Below are positions 62,128 to 64,000 of a stretch of 64,000 nt of DNA, piece after piece. The DNA lies in NCBI RefSeq assembly GCF_050033475.1, contig NZ_CP188322.1, forward strand, positions 62,001 through 126,000, in the 5' to 3' direction. Under the pieces are notes generated by a model. That model was not told where the DNA came from and ran no database searches. It saw nothing but the letters and a program-made list of their open reading frames with translations. Each line of letters starts with the position of its first letter. Within the stretch, counting starts at the first letter, position 1. The position numbers and the translations under genes are program-made. Source of the stretch: Cetobacterium sp050033475 (lineage in GTDB: Bacteria > Fusobacteriota > Fusobacteriia > Fusobacteriales > Fusobacteriaceae).

Positions 62128-64000
62128 ATGAAAAAGTATATCTTAGCAGCTTTGGTTATTAGTTTAGCAACAGCATGTAGTAGTGTTAATGAAAAAAAAG
62201 ATAATTATAAAAAAGAAATTTCAAGAGATACCTATAATAATATTTTAAATATACAAGGTGAACCAAAAGAATTTACTTATTTTGCTCCAAGAAAAGAAAC
62301 AGATAAGTCAGGAACAAATTATATTAATGGATTTTCTGATTTAGGAGCTTGGCATGGATATTATCAACCGGAAAAAGGATCCTATTCAATATATGGAGGG
62401 TTTGCAGGGCCATTTTATTTAGCAGAGGAATATGCGGCAAATCTTTCAGATAGCTTTAATAAAATTTCAATAAAAAATGCAAAAACTGGAAAAACATATG
62501 ATTTATCTCAAGCTAATGTAGAATTTAATTATATTCCAGGTAAGTTAATTCAAATTTATAAATTGGAAGATATAACTTTAAAATTAGAATTGATATTTGC
62601 AACGAACAGAACAGCTTTAATAAAAACTTCAATAGAAAATAATACAACAACTCCACTTGATTTAAATATATCTTGGTCAGGAAAAATGTATAATAAATTA
62701 GAGAAATGGAATGCAAAAGAAAAAAAATATGATCAAATTCCATTAGACAATAAATTAATAAAATCATCAAATGGAATTACAGTAGATTTTAAAGACAAAA
62801 GATTAGTATGGGATTATTTAATGAATGATGAAGCAGAATTTAAAATAACTCATAGTAAAAATGTAAAAACTAAATTAAATGGAAATAGTTATATAAGTAC
62901 TTTAGATAATAATATTATAATTTTACCAAAAGAAACAGCAACAACATATACAACAGAAAGTTATACATTTACAAAAGAAGAAAAGTTAAAAGAAGATTCT
63001 CTAGTAAAAAATATTTTATCAAATCCTCAAAATTATTTTAATGAAAATAATAAAAGATGGAATAATTATTTAATAAAAACAATAAATAAAAATGTAATAG
63101 ATGAAAAATATGATGTAGGAGCAGTGAAAGCTGTAGAAACATTAGTTACAAATTGGAGAAGTCCTGCGGGAGCTATAAAGCATGATGGAATAACACCATC
63201 AGTTAGTTATAAATGGTTTAATGGATTTTGGGCATGGGATTCCTGGAAACAAGCTGTCGCTACAGCAAATTTTGATGGAGAATTGGCAAAAAATAATATA
63301 AGAGCATTATTTGATTATCAAATCCAACCTAATGACAAAGTTAGACCTCAAGATGCGGGGACAATAATAGATGCCATATTCTATAATAAAGATAAAGATA
63401 GAGATGGTGAGGGTGGAAATTGGAACGAAAGAAATTCTAAACCTGCTTTGGCAGCCTGGGCAGTATGGAAAGTTTATGAAGCAACAGGAGATAAAGAATT
63501 TGTTAAGGAAATGTATCCAAAATTAAAAAAATATCATGATTGGTGGTATTCAAATAGAGACCATAATAAAAATGGTATAGCTGAATATGGAGGAATGGTA
63601 CATAGAGATAATAATTCTCCTGAAGAAATAATTTTAGCTGCAGCTTGGGAAAGTGGAATGGATAATGCTGTAAGATTTGATGTAGAAGGAACAGGTCCAG
63701 AGGATTCAGGAATTAAGGTTTTAGAAAATAGAGATGAACATAATAAAATTGTAGGATATTCTATAAATCAAGAATCAGTAGATTTAAATTCCTTTTTATA
63801 TGCAGAAAAAATTTATTTAAAAGATATGGCGGAGTTATTAAATTTACCTGAAGAGGCTGATTCCTATGAAAAATCAGCAGAATATGTAAAAAAATATATG
63901 AATGAAAAAATGTTTGATTCAAAAACAGGTTTTTATTACGATCTACAATTTGATGATAAAAATAATTATAAATTATTAGTAAATAGAGGAAAAGGACCTG
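62128..64000 (+). CDS. GH63 alpha-glucosidase lipoprotein, YgjK-like (truncated by window edge)
   Basis: Open frame of 624 codons with no stop before the edge. Lipoprotein signal MKKYILAALVISLATAC with lipid cysteine 17, then an N-terminal beta-sandwich (about 40-290) and the start of an (alpha/alpha)6 barrel (from about 310): FNGFWAWDSWKQAVATANFDG, GNWNERNSKPALAAWAVWKVYE and LAAAWESGMDNA. This is the GH63 arrangement seen in E. coli YgjK, where an Asp in the FWxWDxWK motif is the general acid. The catalytic base lies beyond the edge. AGGAGG precedes the ATG. E. coli ygjK lies in the same ebg-ygj neighbourhood. Likely hydrolyses alpha-glucosyl disaccharides. Confidence 0.88.
   Translation, partial: MKKYILAALVISLATACSSVNEKKDNYKKEISRDTYNNILNIQGEPKEFTYFAPRKETDKSGTNYINGFSDLGAWHGYYQPEKGSYSIYGGFAGPFYLAEEYAANLSDSFNKISIKNAKTGKTYDLSQANVEFNYIPGKLIQIYKLEDITLKLELIFATNRTALIKTSIENNTTTPLDLNISWSGKMYNKLEKWNAKEKKYDQIPLDNKLIKSSNGITVDFKDKRLVWDYLMNDEAEFKITHSKNVKTKLNGNSYISTLDNNIIILPKETATTYTTESYTFTKEEKLKEDSLVKNILSNPQNYFNENNKRWNNYLIKTINKNVIDEKYDVGAVKAVETLVTNWRSPAGAIKHDGITPSVSYKWFNGFWAWDSWKQAVATANFDGELAKNNIRALFDYQIQPNDKVRPQDAGTIIDAIFYNKDKDRDGEGGNWNERNSKPALAAWAVWKVYEATGDKEFVKEMYPKLKKYHDWWYSNRDHNKNGIAEYGGMVHRDNNSPEEIILAAAWESGMDNAVRFDVEGTGPEDSGIKVLENRDEHNKIVGYSINQESVDLNSFLYAEKIYLKDMAELLNLPEEADSYEKSAEYVKKYMNEKMFDSKTGFYYDLQFDDKNNYKLLVNRGKGP

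Overview
The window looks like AT-rich DNA (well under one third G+C by eye) from a Gram-negative anaerobe of the Fusobacteriaceae (Cetobacterium, Fusobacterium or Ilyobacter type; the genus is not settled here). The evidence is a TonB/ExbBD system, beta-barrel outer-membrane proteins and lipoproteins, combined with firmicute-like traits: strong AGGAGG ribosome binding sites, almost only AGA arginine codons, long-form HPF, rubrerythrin, PPDK and an anaerobic haem-degradation gene set. No rRNA, tRNA, transposase or phage gene was seen. Almost all intergenic space is short and filled by hairpin terminators, many of them shared by convergent genes. || The window very probably comes from a second replicon (megaplasmid or chromid), or contains a plasmid-type origin. 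At 38.45-38.78 kb there is a 10-bp AT repeat (candidate unwinding element), then six 22-bp iterons (four in perfect tandem), then a large winged-helix replication initiator (38.8-40.5 kb) whose ribosome-binding region carries an inverted partial iteron. A parA gene with a translationally coupled partner lies at 50.6-52.0 kb. A second, Rep_3-like initiator homologue sits inside a PTS locus at 25.2-26.3 kb. By eye, base skew changes sign around the iterons. Ilyobacter polytropus is a known fusobacterium with a roughly 1-Mb second replicon. || Layout. 0-3.2 kb: Crp-family regulator, OPT peptide transporter, PqqD-like protein. 3.5-7.1 kb: polar amino-acid ABC transporter plus M20 amidohydrolase, preceded by a complete attenuation-type leader (promoter, 36-codon leader ORF, GAAA-loop hairpin, terminator). 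7.2-9.6 kb: lipoprotein and MocR-type regulator. 10.1-16.9 kb: iron/haem region, with TonB-ExbD-ExbB-receptor leftward and DUF454, HutW-like radical SAM enzyme, flavodoxin and rubrerythrin rightward, from a divergent promoter with two identical-architecture palindromes. 17-22.6 kb: an HptRSA-like sensing system (Bug-type binding protein, response regulator, hybrid kinase) divergent from a UhpT/GlpT-type sugar-phosphate transporter that has a perfect 11-bp tandem repeat in its promoter. 23.5-29.5 kb: split Lac-family PTS (IIA, IIB, IIC) with MupG and a porin, pointing to amino-sugar or muropeptide disaccharides. 29.5-37.6 kb: DMT exporter, RHH-WYL regulator, alanine symporter, CysK, HPF, PPDK. 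37.7-41.6 kb: origin, initiator and OmpA-like protein. 41.7-44.4 kb: CcdA-like protein, ArsC/Spx-like protein, small unknowns. 44.5-50.6 kb: an ebg locus (ebgR divergent from ebgA, ebgC and a YgjI-like permease) matching E. coli gene order. 50.6-55 kb: ParA and partner, PhnA, YaaA, a second APC permease, a 30-codon membrane microprotein. 55.1-57.8 kb: pabA-pabB-pabC for p-aminobenzoate. 57.8-64 kb: second alanine symporter, K+ channel homologue with an altered filter, NlpC/P60 lipoprotein, FMN-binding-like protein with an orphan response regulator, and a GH63 glucosidase (YgjK-like lipoprotein) running off the right edge. || Overall the genes serve nutrient capture (peptides, amino acids, haem iron, hexose phosphates, amino-sugar disaccharides, beta-galactosides, alpha-glucosides) under anaerobic conditions.
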